From assembly GCA_023262245.1 (NCBI GenBank), contig JALRDC010000048.1, positions 1 through 6,568 on the forward strand: a stretch of DNA of 6,568 nucleotides. The letters are read 5' to 3'. The DNA comes from Flavobacteriaceae bacterium (GTDB lineage Bacteria > Bacteroidota > Bacteroidia > Flavobacteriales > Flavobacteriaceae). The translations under genes and the position numbers were made by a program. Positions within the stretch are counted from its first letter, which is position 1. Every line of letters starts with the position of its first letter. Below are positions 1-5,816 of the stretch, one piece after another. Under the pieces are notes generated by a model. It did not search any database, was not told the DNA's origin, and saw only the letters and a list, made by a program, of their open reading frames with translations.

Positions 1-634
1 TTCGGCAGATGCACCTATGTTTGTAATGGGTGTCAATCACAATGAAGCTACTGCGAATCAAACAATTGTTTCCAATGCCTCTTGTACGACCAATTGTTTG
101 GCACCCATCGCAAAAGTACTTAACGATAACTTTGGGATAGAAGAAGGTTTAATGACTACTGTTCATGCCACTACAGCTACCCAATTTACTGTAGATGGTC
201 CTTCAAAAAAAGATTTTAGAGGAGGAAGAAGTTCTTTAGTAAACATTATGCCAGCCTCTACTGGTGCAGCAAAAGCTGTCACTAAGGTTATTCCTGCTTT
301 AGTTGGCAAATTAACCGGAATGGCCTTTCGTGTCCCTACTGCTAATGTTTCTGTTGTGGATTTAACCGTTCGATTAGGAAAAGACACTTCTTATGATGAG
401 ATAAAAAAGGTTATGCAAAAGCATGCGGAGACTGATTTAAAAAATATTTTGGGTTACACAGAAGAACCTGTGGTTTCTCAAGACTTCGTAGGTGATATTA
501 GAACTTCTATTTTTGATGCAGGGGCGGGTATGGAATTAAACCCTCGATTCTTTAAAATCATCTCTTGGTATGACAACGAATGTGGCTATTCAAACAAACT
601 AATTGACTTAGCAAAACACATTAATCAACTATAA
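1..634 (+). CDS. gap: Glyceraldehyde-3-phosphate dehydrogenase, C-terminal part (5' end outside window)
   Basis: Cytoplasmic glycolytic enzyme that oxidises glyceraldehyde-3-phosphate to 1,3-bisphosphoglycerate with NAD(P)+ and phosphate. The reading frame is open from base 2 and continues upstream, so the N-terminal Rossmann domain (roughly 120 residues) is missing; the ATG at 17 is internal. About 210 residues remain. The active-site motif ASCTTNC is intact, with its catalytic Cys codon at 83-85. The partner His in TVHATTATQ lies 27 residues later, the same spacing as canonical Cys149-His176. The substrate/phosphate-binding stretch VDGPSKKDFRGGRSS and the C-terminal WYDNECGYSNK nicotinamide-contact motif are also present. 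The last motif has Cys where many enzymes have Trp, Phe or Met. The stop is TAA. The sugar kinase follows after 15 bases on the same strand, suggesting co-transcription. Identification is secure; cofactor preference cannot be judged without the N-terminus. Confidence 0.97.
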   Translation, partial: SADAPMFVMGVNHNEATANQTIVSNASCTTNCLAPIAKVLNDNFGIEEGLMTTVHATTATQFTVDGPSKKDFRGGRSSLVNIMPASTGAAKAVTKVIPALVGKLTGMAFRVPTANVSVVDLTVRLGKDTSYDEIKKVMQKHAETDLKNILGYTEEPVVSQDFVGDIRTSIFDAGAGMELNPRFFKIISWYDNECGYSNKLIDLAKHINQL

Positions 635-649
635 GCTTTTCTAAAAAAG

Positions 650-1513
650 ATGATTTTAGTTGTAGATAGCGGATCAACAAAGACGGATTGGATAGCTGTT
701 GACGCTGCTGGTAAAGTAATTTTTTCCACTCAAACTTTGGGTCTCAATCCCCAAGTGCTTTCCAGTGCCATTTTAAAAGAAAGAATCATAAATAATTTTG
801 ATCTGTTTCAAAACAGAAAACAGGTTACTCATTTATATTTCTATGGTGCGGGTTGTGGTGTGGAATCTCCCCAGACGCGAATTCGAAAAGTCTTTGATGA
901 GATATTTATTGATAGTGAAATTATCATAAAAGAAGATACTTATGCCGCTGTTTATGCGGCTTCTAAACCCAATGAAAAATCCATAGTATGTATATTAGGG
1001 ACAGGGTCAAACTGTACTTATTTTGATGGGGAAGAAATCGAACAGCGTGTTGATTCGTTGGGTTATGTTTTGATGGATGAAGCAAGTGGGAATTTTTTTG
1101 GAAAACAATTAATTCGTAGTTATTATTTTAACTCAATGCCAAAAGAGTTGGCAACAGAATTTGAAAAAGAATACGACTTAAGTCCAAATACGATCAAAGA
1201 GAATATTTATCGAAGAGAGAATCCAAACACCTATTTGGCGACCTTTTCTAAGTTTTTAATAAAACATAAAAAGAATTCAGTTTTTCAGGAGATAATAAAA
1301 AATGGACTGGAGCGTTTTATCAACCACCAAATTTTACAATTTGACAATGCCCGTGAGGTCCCCATCCATTTTATAGGATCCATCTCCTTTTTTCTAAAAG
1401 ATGAAATCGAAGCTGCACTAAATGCCAAAGGGCTTCGAATGGGAAGAATTGTGCAACGACCCATTGAAGAATTAGTAAAATTTCACAAAAGACTCATAGA
1501 AATAGCTAAATAG
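650..1513 (+). CDS. BadF/BadG/BcrA/BcrD-family ATPase, probable N-acetylglucosamine (amino-sugar) kinase
   Basis: 287-residue cytoplasmic protein of the actin-like sugar-kinase/ATPase fold (BadF/BadG/BcrA/BcrD family), close to the usual length for the N-acetylglucosamine kinase branch. Motifs in order: phosphate-1 loop DSGSTKTDW (residues 6-14); YGAGCG (65-70); KEDTYAA (94-100), whose Asp96 is at the expected catalytic-base position; phosphate-2 loop LGTGSNC (116-122); LGYVLMDEASGNFFG (137-151), matching the family's LG-x4-DE-x-SG block; and GSISFFL (243-249), the adenosine-side motif. Family members phosphorylate GlcNAc or MurNAc released during cell-wall recycling; the exact substrate is inferred. 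The ATG at 650 follows an A-rich run (taaaaaag) typical of Bacteroidota starts and places the phosphate-1 loop at residue 6, as expected. It lies 15 bases after gap, so it is probably in the same operon, and it ends 3 bases before the convergent ridA stop. The alternative, a 2-hydroxyacyl-CoA dehydratase activator, is unlikely because the iron-sulfur Cys motif of those proteins is absent. Confidence 0.85.
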   Translation: MILVVDSGSTKTDWIAVDAAGKVIFSTQTLGLNPQVLSSAILKERIINNFDLFQNRKQVTHLYFYGAGCGVESPQTRIRKVFDEIFIDSEIIIKEDTYAAVYAASKPNEKSIVCILGTGSNCTYFDGEEIEQRVDSLGYVLMDEASGNFFGKQLIRSYYFNSMPKELATEFEKEYDLSPNTIKENIYRRENPNTYLATFSKFLIKHKKNSVFQEIIKNGLERFINHQILQFDNAREVPIHFIGSISFFLKDEIEAALNAKGLRMGRIVQRPIEELVKFHKRLIEIAK

Positions 1514-1523
1514 CCTCTATTTA
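1507..1523. terminator. Small inverted repeat joining two convergent stop codons; possible weak bidirectional terminator
   Basis: TAAATAG, loop CCT, CTATTTA: a perfect 7-base stem with a 3-base loop. The stem's TAG is the stop codon of the sugar kinase on the plus strand, and the mirror-image CTA is the ridA stop on the minus strand. Past one mismatch, two further pairs can form. The stem is short and AT-rich, and no clean U-tract follows on either side, so a true intrinsic terminator is uncertain. It is the only hairpin-like element I see between the converging genes. Confidence 0.35.
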
Positions 1524-1900
1524 ACTGCAATCATAGAGATTTCAATGCGTACTGATTTGGGTAAGGTTTTTACAGCTACTGTTTCACGTGCTGGAGCAGT
1601 GTCATTGTCAAAATAAGCTCCGTAAACCTGATTGACTTCTCCAAAATTATTCATGTCATCAAGATAAATGGAACTTTTAACAACATTTTCAAAAGACATT
1701 TGGGCAGCTTCTAGTATGGCTAGAAGATGTTCCATTACCAATTGTGTTTCTTCCTTTATAGTACCACTAAAAAGCTCCATGGTTGAGGGAACTAAAGGTA
1801 TTTGTCCAGAGATGTATAGTGTATTTCCAACTTTCACACCCTGATTATAGGGACCTATTGGTGCAGGGGCATTAAGTGTAGTAATGATTTCTTTTTTCAC
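1517..1900 (-). CDS. ridA: RidA family 2-iminobutanoate/2-iminopropanoate deaminase
   Basis: 127-residue cytoplasmic enzyme of the RidA/YjgF/UK114 family, normally a homotrimer, which hydrolyses reactive enamine/imine intermediates made by PLP enzymes such as threonine dehydratase and so protects other PLP enzymes. The sequence spans the whole family domain: APAPIGPYNQGVKVGNTLYISGQIPL (residues 11-36), then the signature APARETVAVKTLPKSVRIEISMIAV (102-126). Arg105 and Glu120 fall at the numbers of the E. coli RidA active-site residues, with Tyr18 nearby, so deaminase activity is expected. Position 107 is Thr, where the E. coli protein has Cys. The start is GTG at 1900-1898: an in-frame TAA lies six codons upstream, no ATG lies between, and the next Met (53) would remove much of the domain. 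It sits 37 bases downstream of lptD with no recognisable promoter in the gap, so it is probably translated from the lptD transcript. Confidence 0.94.
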   Translation of the reverse strand: MKKEIITTLNAPAPIGPYNQGVKVGNTLYISGQIPLVPSTMELFSGTIKEETQLVMEHLLAILEAAQMSFENVVKSSIYLDDMNNFGEVNQVYGAYFDNDTAPARETVAVKTLPKSVRIEISMIAVK

Positions 1901-1910
1901 GAGAAGTATA

Positions 1911-1930
1911 TTTTCTTAAAATTAAGAAAA
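1911..1930. repeat. Perfect 9-base inverted repeat in the lptD-ridA gap
   Basis: TTTTCTTAA, AA, TTAAGAAAA: two perfect 9-base arms with a 2-base centre, filling more than half of the 37-base gap between the lptD stop and the ridA GTG start. In RNA it would fold as an 8-base AU-rich stem with a 4-base loop, ending 10 bases before the ridA start on the minus strand. It could be a protein-binding dyad, a weak hairpin that shapes ridA translation or lptD mRNA stability, or chance in AT-rich DNA. No U-tract marks it as a terminator. Confidence 0.4.
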
Positions 1931-1937
1931 TAAGTGT

Positions 1938-4550
1938 TTAATAAGACCGGTTGGGTTCACTTTGTTTTTCATACTTAATATCACTCAATAAACCTGACTT
2001 GATACCAATAAAAAAGTTCCAGGATGCCCTGTCACTAAAGGGTACCCAACTGAAATTTAATCGCCAACTATTCAAATCTCGATCAAATCGTAACTGAGTG
2101 TAAGTAAATCCTTTTCCCTTAAAGTCATATCCAGAAGAAACCCCTACTCTCCATTTGGGTGTTAATTCTACATTTCCTGAAAACATGAGAGAATTATTGG
2201 AGAAATCACGTTGGCCTTGCGCATTATTGTAAGTTAAAGAATAGGCTAGTTTTAAATCCCAAGGGATTTTAGTTCGGTAACTAGGGTAGGTAGCTGTAGG
2301 TTTATCCTCTTCCTCATTGAGCCTTCGATCAGAAAAGTCTTCGGCTCTACCAAATAAATCATCGTCTCTTCCTCCGCTGGAGGTAGCCTCCCGTTGATTG
2401 TATTCGTTTTCGTCTTCACTCCCTTCAAATTGAGTACTGGAAAAGGAATAATTTAAATTGACATTGGCACTTGTTAATCTCAACAAACCTCCTCCATTAG
2501 TAATATGATAGGTATTGACACGAACGTTGTTTTTATCCAGTGTATAAGGATCAAAGGTGCTCCCCATATTAACAGTCATCTTATTTTTTAAAAGGTTTAA
2601 ACCAGTACTAATTCGAACTGGACTCCACCTCAAACTGTCAGCAGCAAAATTATGAGCGGTACTTAGATTTAAATTATTCAGTAATACAACCTTTTTGGGT
2701 TCTGTGGCTGTAGTGTCTTTATCTTTTACTTTTGCTTCAAAATTATTACCAATGCTTATCGACATATTATTTGCCAGACTTCTAGAAGGCAAACCAAAAA
2801 GACTGTTTTTATAACGTGTGTATTGAGCTGTATTTCCCTCTGCATCAACTATGTATGTGTCATAATATTGTTCAAAGCTTGGGCGGTTAGAGTAGCTTAT
2901 GCTTGGGCGAATCGTATGTCTTATAGATTGGATTTTTTTATCTTCATTAAAATTAACCGTACCGTAAATGGTGGTTCCTAGGGAGACCCCAAGATTGTAT
3001 TGTCTAAAGGTTCCGATTTTGTTTATGGTGTCTGTTACAGCACTATTGGTTTCGGGATTAAAATCGTTAATTCGAATGGTGTTTTGAGTCCAAACTTCTT
3101 CGTAATTAGCATTGGTAGAGAGACTCAAGTATTTAAAAAGTTTAAAATTGGTGCTAATAGGGATGTTATGTTTCATTCCTGATTTAGCATCGTCAAACAT
3201 ATTAGGGCCAAAAAGAGCCTCTTCTGTTGTAATGATTCGATTTTCAGCTCTTGTAGAGTATTGAAAATTAATGTTTTGGAAAAACCCTTTTTTAGCTCCT
3301 ACTTTTGGTGCAAAAGGAAAAATCCTTTCCATATTAGCTTGGAAGGTTGGGAGTGTTAGATTTACAGACTTAGACTGCGAATTTTGAGACATCGCTGTTG
3401 TTAAAGAGATATTGACCCTAGGATAGGCAGGAAAAGTTTTTGAATAAGAAATTGAAGAACTCAAGTTATTATTTAAAAAATTTGGGGAGTTCAATTGGTT
3501 AACGGATTGCCTGTAATAATCACTACTACCAAAATTAACTGAAGCAGAAAAAGTAGAATTTGGGCTGGACTTGGGATCTTTGGTATGCGACCAGCGCACA
3601 TTGAAAACAGTGGATTTAGAATAATCTGGAAGTCCACGAGCTTCATTGATTAGATTTTCATAGCGAAAACTAAAATTACCCCTAAACTTATAGCGTACAT
3701 TGTATTGTGAATCACCACGAAAGCCATAACTCCCATTGGTGTAATAATCTGTAATTAGGGATAAATCAAAATAATCGGACAAGGCAAGGTAATACCCTCC
3801 GTTTTGGATATAATACCCTCTCAAATTACTCTCTCCTATAGAGGGTATAATAAATCCAGACTCTTTGCTTTGGGAGGAGGGAAAATAGGCAAAAGGTAAG
3901 CCTACAGGAGTAGGGACATCTGCTATAAACATATTTGTAAACCCCGTAATTATTTTTCCACCAGGAATAATTTTTCCTTTTCGCACTTTGAAATAGTAAT
4001 CGATACCTTCTTCGTCATCGCCTACCAGTTTTCCTGCAGTACTTACACGAGCATCTTTTATGTAATAAACCGAGTCGTTTTCTTTCTTTGTGAGCGAGGC
4101 AAAAATATCCATGCCATTTTGCCCAGACTTTGAATTCCAAATTAAAGCTTTCTGACTATCAAAGTTAAAACGAATAGAATCGGGATTTACTTCGTTTTGT
4201 CCTTGTTTAAAATAGGGGTATTGAACCAGTGCAGAATCAATCATTATTCTTCCAGCGTTAACTTCATTAGTCACGTAATCCAAAATTATGATTCCTGCTT
4301 TAAGCTCAATATCTTGATAGTATAATTCGGCTTGATTGGCCAGGATGAGTTTATTTTGCCTTTTGTCGAAATGAACACAATCAATGGCTGAATATTTTAC
4401 TTTTGAAAGAAGTAAAGGTTTTTTTGGTGGAGCGGAAATACTGTCCAACAAAGCATCTTGTGGTATCGCCTCCTCTTTCTCTTGACCAAAACAAAAAAAT
4501 ACTCCTAAAAAAAAGAGGATATAAGTAATATGATAAAACTTTGTTTGCAA
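1938..4550 (-). CDS. lptD: Outer-membrane LPS-assembly protein LptD (OstA-like, Bacteroidota type)
   Basis: 870-residue outer-membrane protein that, with lipoprotein LptE, receives lipopolysaccharide from the periplasmic Lpt bridge and inserts it into the outer leaflet. Residues 1-22 form a signal peptide (hydrophobic ILFFLGVFFCF, likely cleavage near GQ/EKEE). Residues about 48-170 form the periplasmic OstA/LptA-like beta domain. Residues about 211-300 carry the LptD hallmark: VPTPVGLPFAYFPSS, then SGFIIPSIGESNLRG, followed by alternating barrel strands to the C-terminus. An acidic, Asn/Ser/Gly-rich segment at 709-750 is probably a surface loop. Only two cysteines exist (20, in the signal peptide, and 58), so the disulfides used to mature E. 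coli LptD cannot form. The start is TTG at 4550-4548: an in-frame TGA lies 14 codons upstream with no ATG or GTG between, and no Met occurs before residue 103, well past the signal peptide. It has its own promoter (4591-4622), and ridA follows. Confidence 0.93.
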   Translation of the reverse strand: MQTKFYHITYILFFLGVFFCFGQEKEEAIPQDALLDSISAPPKKPLLLSKVKYSAIDCVHFDKRQNKLILANQAELYYQDIELKAGIIILDYVTNEVNAGRIMIDSALVQYPYFKQGQNEVNPDSIRFNFDSQKALIWNSKSGQNGMDIFASLTKKENDSVYYIKDARVSTAGKLVGDDEEGIDYYFKVRKGKIIPGGKIITGFTNMFIADVPTPVGLPFAYFPSSQSKESGFIIPSIGESNLRGYYIQNGGYYLALSDYFDLSLITDYYTNGSYGFRGDSQYNVRYKFRGNFSFRYENLINEARGLPDYSKSTVFNVRWSHTKDPKSSPNSTFSASVNFGSSDYYRQSVNQLNSPNFLNNNLSSSISYSKTFPAYPRVNISLTTAMSQNSQSKSVNLTLPTFQANMERIFPFAPKVGAKKGFFQNINFQYSTRAENRIITTEEALFGPNMFDDAKSGMKHNIPISTNFKLFKYLSLSTNANYEEVWTQNTIRINDFNPETNSAVTDTINKIGTFRQYNLGVSLGTTIYGTVNFNEDKKIQSIRHTIRPSISYSNRPSFEQYYDTYIVDAEGNTAQYTRYKNSLFGLPSRSLANNMSISIGNNFEAKVKDKDTTATEPKKVVLLNNLNLSTAHNFAADSLRWSPVRISTGLNLLKNKMTVNMGSTFDPYTLDKNNVRVNTYHITNGGGLLRLTSANVNLNYSFSSTQFEGSEDENEYNQREATSSGGRDDDLFGRAEDFSDRRLNEEEDKPTATYPSYRTKIPWDLKLAYSLTYNNAQGQRDFSNNSLMFSGNVELTPKWRVGVSSGYDFKGKGFTYTQLRFDRDLNSWRLNFSWVPFSDRASWNFFIGIKSGLLSDIKYEKQSEPNRSY

Positions 4551-4570
4551 AGCGATAAACCCTAAATTTG
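4541..4570 (+). promoter_or_regulatory. Bacteroidota-type promoter for the amidase (-mlaD) operon
   Basis: TTG at 4541-4543 and TAAATTTG at 4563-4570, separated by 19 bases. This matches the Bacteroidota primary sigma consensus (-33 TTG, -7 TAnnTTTG, spacer about 17-23) exactly at every specified base. Transcription should begin about 4575-4578, giving a leader of some 22 bases to the ATG at 4599 or 37 to the in-frame ATG at 4614. The -33 element lies inside the first codons of lptD on the other strand. Confidence 0.65.
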
Positions 4571-4577
4571 TTAAGCT

Positions 4578-4589
4578 TGGTTTAAACCA
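4578..4589. promoter_or_regulatory. Perfect 12-base palindrome between the two -7 boxes, candidate operator
   Basis: TGGTTTAAACCA is a perfect dyad placed in the 20 bases between the rightward -7 box (ends 4570) and the leftward -7 box (begins 4591), over or next to both expected start points. A protein bound here could affect both lptD and the amidase. No regulator is encoded nearby and the motif does not match one I can name, so operator function is inference from position and symmetry. Confidence 0.35.
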
Positions 4590-4590
4590 T

Positions 4591-4622
4591 CAAAATTAAT
4601 GATAATTTTAAGGATGCATCAA
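4591..4622 (-). promoter_or_regulatory. Bacteroidota-type promoter for lptD-ridA
   Basis: On the minus strand, TTG (4622-4620), a 21-base spacer, then TAATTTTG (4598-4591), a full match to TAnnTTTG. Transcription should begin near 4586-4583, leaving about 35 bases before the TTG start codon of lptD at 4550; this supports that start. The promoter faces the amidase promoter, so each transcript crosses the other's core elements, and the -33 box lies within the amidase coding start. Confidence 0.6.
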
Positions 4623-5765
4623 GATTTTCTGCCTTATTCTCGCCCCTCAGAAATCCTGAAGAAATCAGTTGCCTTAGCAATGCTGACTTTTTTTCTTTTA
4701 TGGTGTAATACCAGTAGTTTAACAGCTCAGGAAAAACCTTTTGTTGTAGTCTTAGATGCAGGCCATGGAGGTCATGATTCGGGAAACAGGGGAAATGGTT
4801 ATTTCGAAAAAAATATTGCATTAAATATTGCATTAAAAACAGGAACACTTTTAGAAAAAATGAATGGTGTCAAAGTCATCTATACCAGAAAGTCTGATGT
4901 TTTTGTTAATCTGATAAAGCGTGCGGATATAGCCAATAAAGCAGATGCAGACTTGTTTATATCCATTCATTGTGACGCATTCACATCTTCTAAGGCCTAT
5001 GGAGCAGGGACTTTTGTACTAGGGTTACACGAAAATGAACGTAACTTTAAAGTCGCTCAAAAAGAGAACTCTGTGATCTTTTTGGAGGAAGATTATCAAA
5101 AAAATTATGATGGTTTTGATCCTAATGATCCCGAGTCGGTAATTAGTCTCATATTGATGCAAGAAACTTATTTAGACCAAAGCATCGCAGTGGCAAATAC
5201 AATTCAAAAAAGTTTTGTTCAAAATTTAAACAGAAAGGATCGTACCGTAAAACAAGCAGGTTTTATTGTATTAAAATATACCTACATGCCCAGTGTTTTA
5301 GTTGAAACAGGTTTTTTAACCAATGCATCAGAGGGCGCTTTTTTAAATTCAGCGAAAGGGCAAGTAAATATGGCGAATGCTATTTCTAAAGCAATAGTAA
5401 ATTATAAGAACCTCCGTGACGCAAGTTTTATAGCTGGCGAAGTCATCAGAGAAGAAAACACCGCAGAAACTGAAATTATTCAGAGTACAAATAATGCGGA
5501 GACCGCGCTATTGTTTAAGGTACAGATAGCGGCCAGCAAAAATAAACTGAATTTAAAACCCTACAACTTCAAAGGTTTAAAAGAAATCTCTCTGATAAAA
5601 TCTGGAAAGCTATACCGCTATTATTACAGTGAAAGCACCACCTATGAAAGAGCTCAGCAACGACTGCAAGAGGCAAAAAGTAAAGGGTATTCAAAAGCAT
5701 TTATCGTGGCCTTTGATGGGGATAAAAAAATAACAATTAGTGAGGCACTCAAAAGATCAAAATGA
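4599..5765 (+). CDS. Secreted zinc N-acetylmuramoyl-L-alanine amidase (Amidase_3) with SPOR-like C-terminus
   Basis: 388-residue periplasmic peptidoglycan hydrolase that cuts the bond between N-acetylmuramic acid and the stem peptide. Signal peptide: Lys21-Lys22, hydrophobic residues 23-36, likely cleavage after LTA (43). The Amidase_3 domain spans about 47-270 with all metal/catalytic residues: His56 in LDAGHGGHDSG, Glu70 in YFEKN, His124 in ISIHCDA, and Glu236 in VLVETGFLTN. The roughly 50 residues at 144-195 between the third and fourth motifs are longer than in minimal amidases and may be an autoinhibitory helix as in AmiB/AmiC proteins. A polar linker (about 275-303) leads to a domain at 305-384 (FKVQIAASKNK, then KLYRYYYSE, then GYSKAFIVAF) resembling SPOR domains that bind denuded glycan at division sites. 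The ATG at 4614 is an equally possible start with a shorter n-region. The promoter is at 4541-4570, and mlaD follows after 51 bases. Role in cell separation or wall turnover is inferred. Confidence 0.93.
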   Translation: MIILRMHQDFLPYSRPSEILKKSVALAMLTFFLLWCNTSSLTAQEKPFVVVLDAGHGGHDSGNRGNGYFEKNIALNIALKTGTLLEKMNGVKVIYTRKSDVFVNLIKRADIANKADADLFISIHCDAFTSSKAYGAGTFVLGLHENERNFKVAQKENSVIFLEEDYQKNYDGFDPNDPESVISLILMQETYLDQSIAVANTIQKSFVQNLNRKDRTVKQAGFIVLKYTYMPSVLVETGFLTNASEGAFLNSAKGQVNMANAISKAIVNYKNLRDASFIAGEVIREENTAETEIIQSTNNAETALLFKVQIAASKNKLNLKPYNFKGLKEISLIKSGKLYRYYYSESTTYERAQQRLQEAKSKGYSKAFIVAFDGDKKITISEALKRSK

Positions 5766-5786
5766 TGTCGTTCAAGAAATTATTTT

Positions 5787-5794
5787 TAAATTTG
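5787..5794 (+). promoter_or_regulatory. Candidate -7 box ahead of mlaD
   Basis: TAAATTTG, the same octamer as the amidase -7 box, lies in the 51-base gap between the amidase stop and the mlaD start. Transcription would begin near 5800, about 16 bases before the TTG start at 5817. No TTG is found at the expected distance upstream, so this may be a weak internal promoter or chance in AT-rich DNA. Read-through from the amidase promoter is the simpler source of mlaD mRNA. Confidence 0.3.
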
Positions 5795-5816
5795 TGTTCA
5801 CTAAACATAATATATT

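Noticed and set aside
16..23. TATGTTTG, a match to the -7 consensus on the plus strand
   Set aside because: Lies inside the gap coding region in the middle of the protein, with no gene starting downstream.
163..387. 74-codon open frame on the minus strand inside gap
   Set aside because: Lies fully antisense to conserved GAPDH catalytic sequence and has no family resemblance; a shadow frame.
3000..3182. 60-codon plus-strand open frame inside lptD
   Set aside because: Antisense to a well-supported lptD barrel region and has no recognisable features.
4488..4493. Cys20 in the LptD signal peptide as a lipoprotein acylation site
   Set aside because: The preceding residues (VFF) do not fit a lipobox, and LptD is a barrel protein cleaved by signal peptidase I.
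4539..4552. CTTTG-TTTG-CAAAG inverted repeat over the lptD start codon
   Set aside because: Only 5 base pairs with weak stability; it overlaps the -33 element and coding sequence, so chance is likely.
4704..4706. Cys36 in the amidase signal peptide as a lipobox Cys
   Set aside because: Trp at the -1 position does not fit a lipobox; the LTA/QEKP site fits signal peptidase I.
4582..4848. 88-codon minus-strand open frame overlapping the amidase start
   Set aside because: Antisense to the amidase signal peptide and zinc motif, which are strongly supported; it also runs through the lptD promoter.
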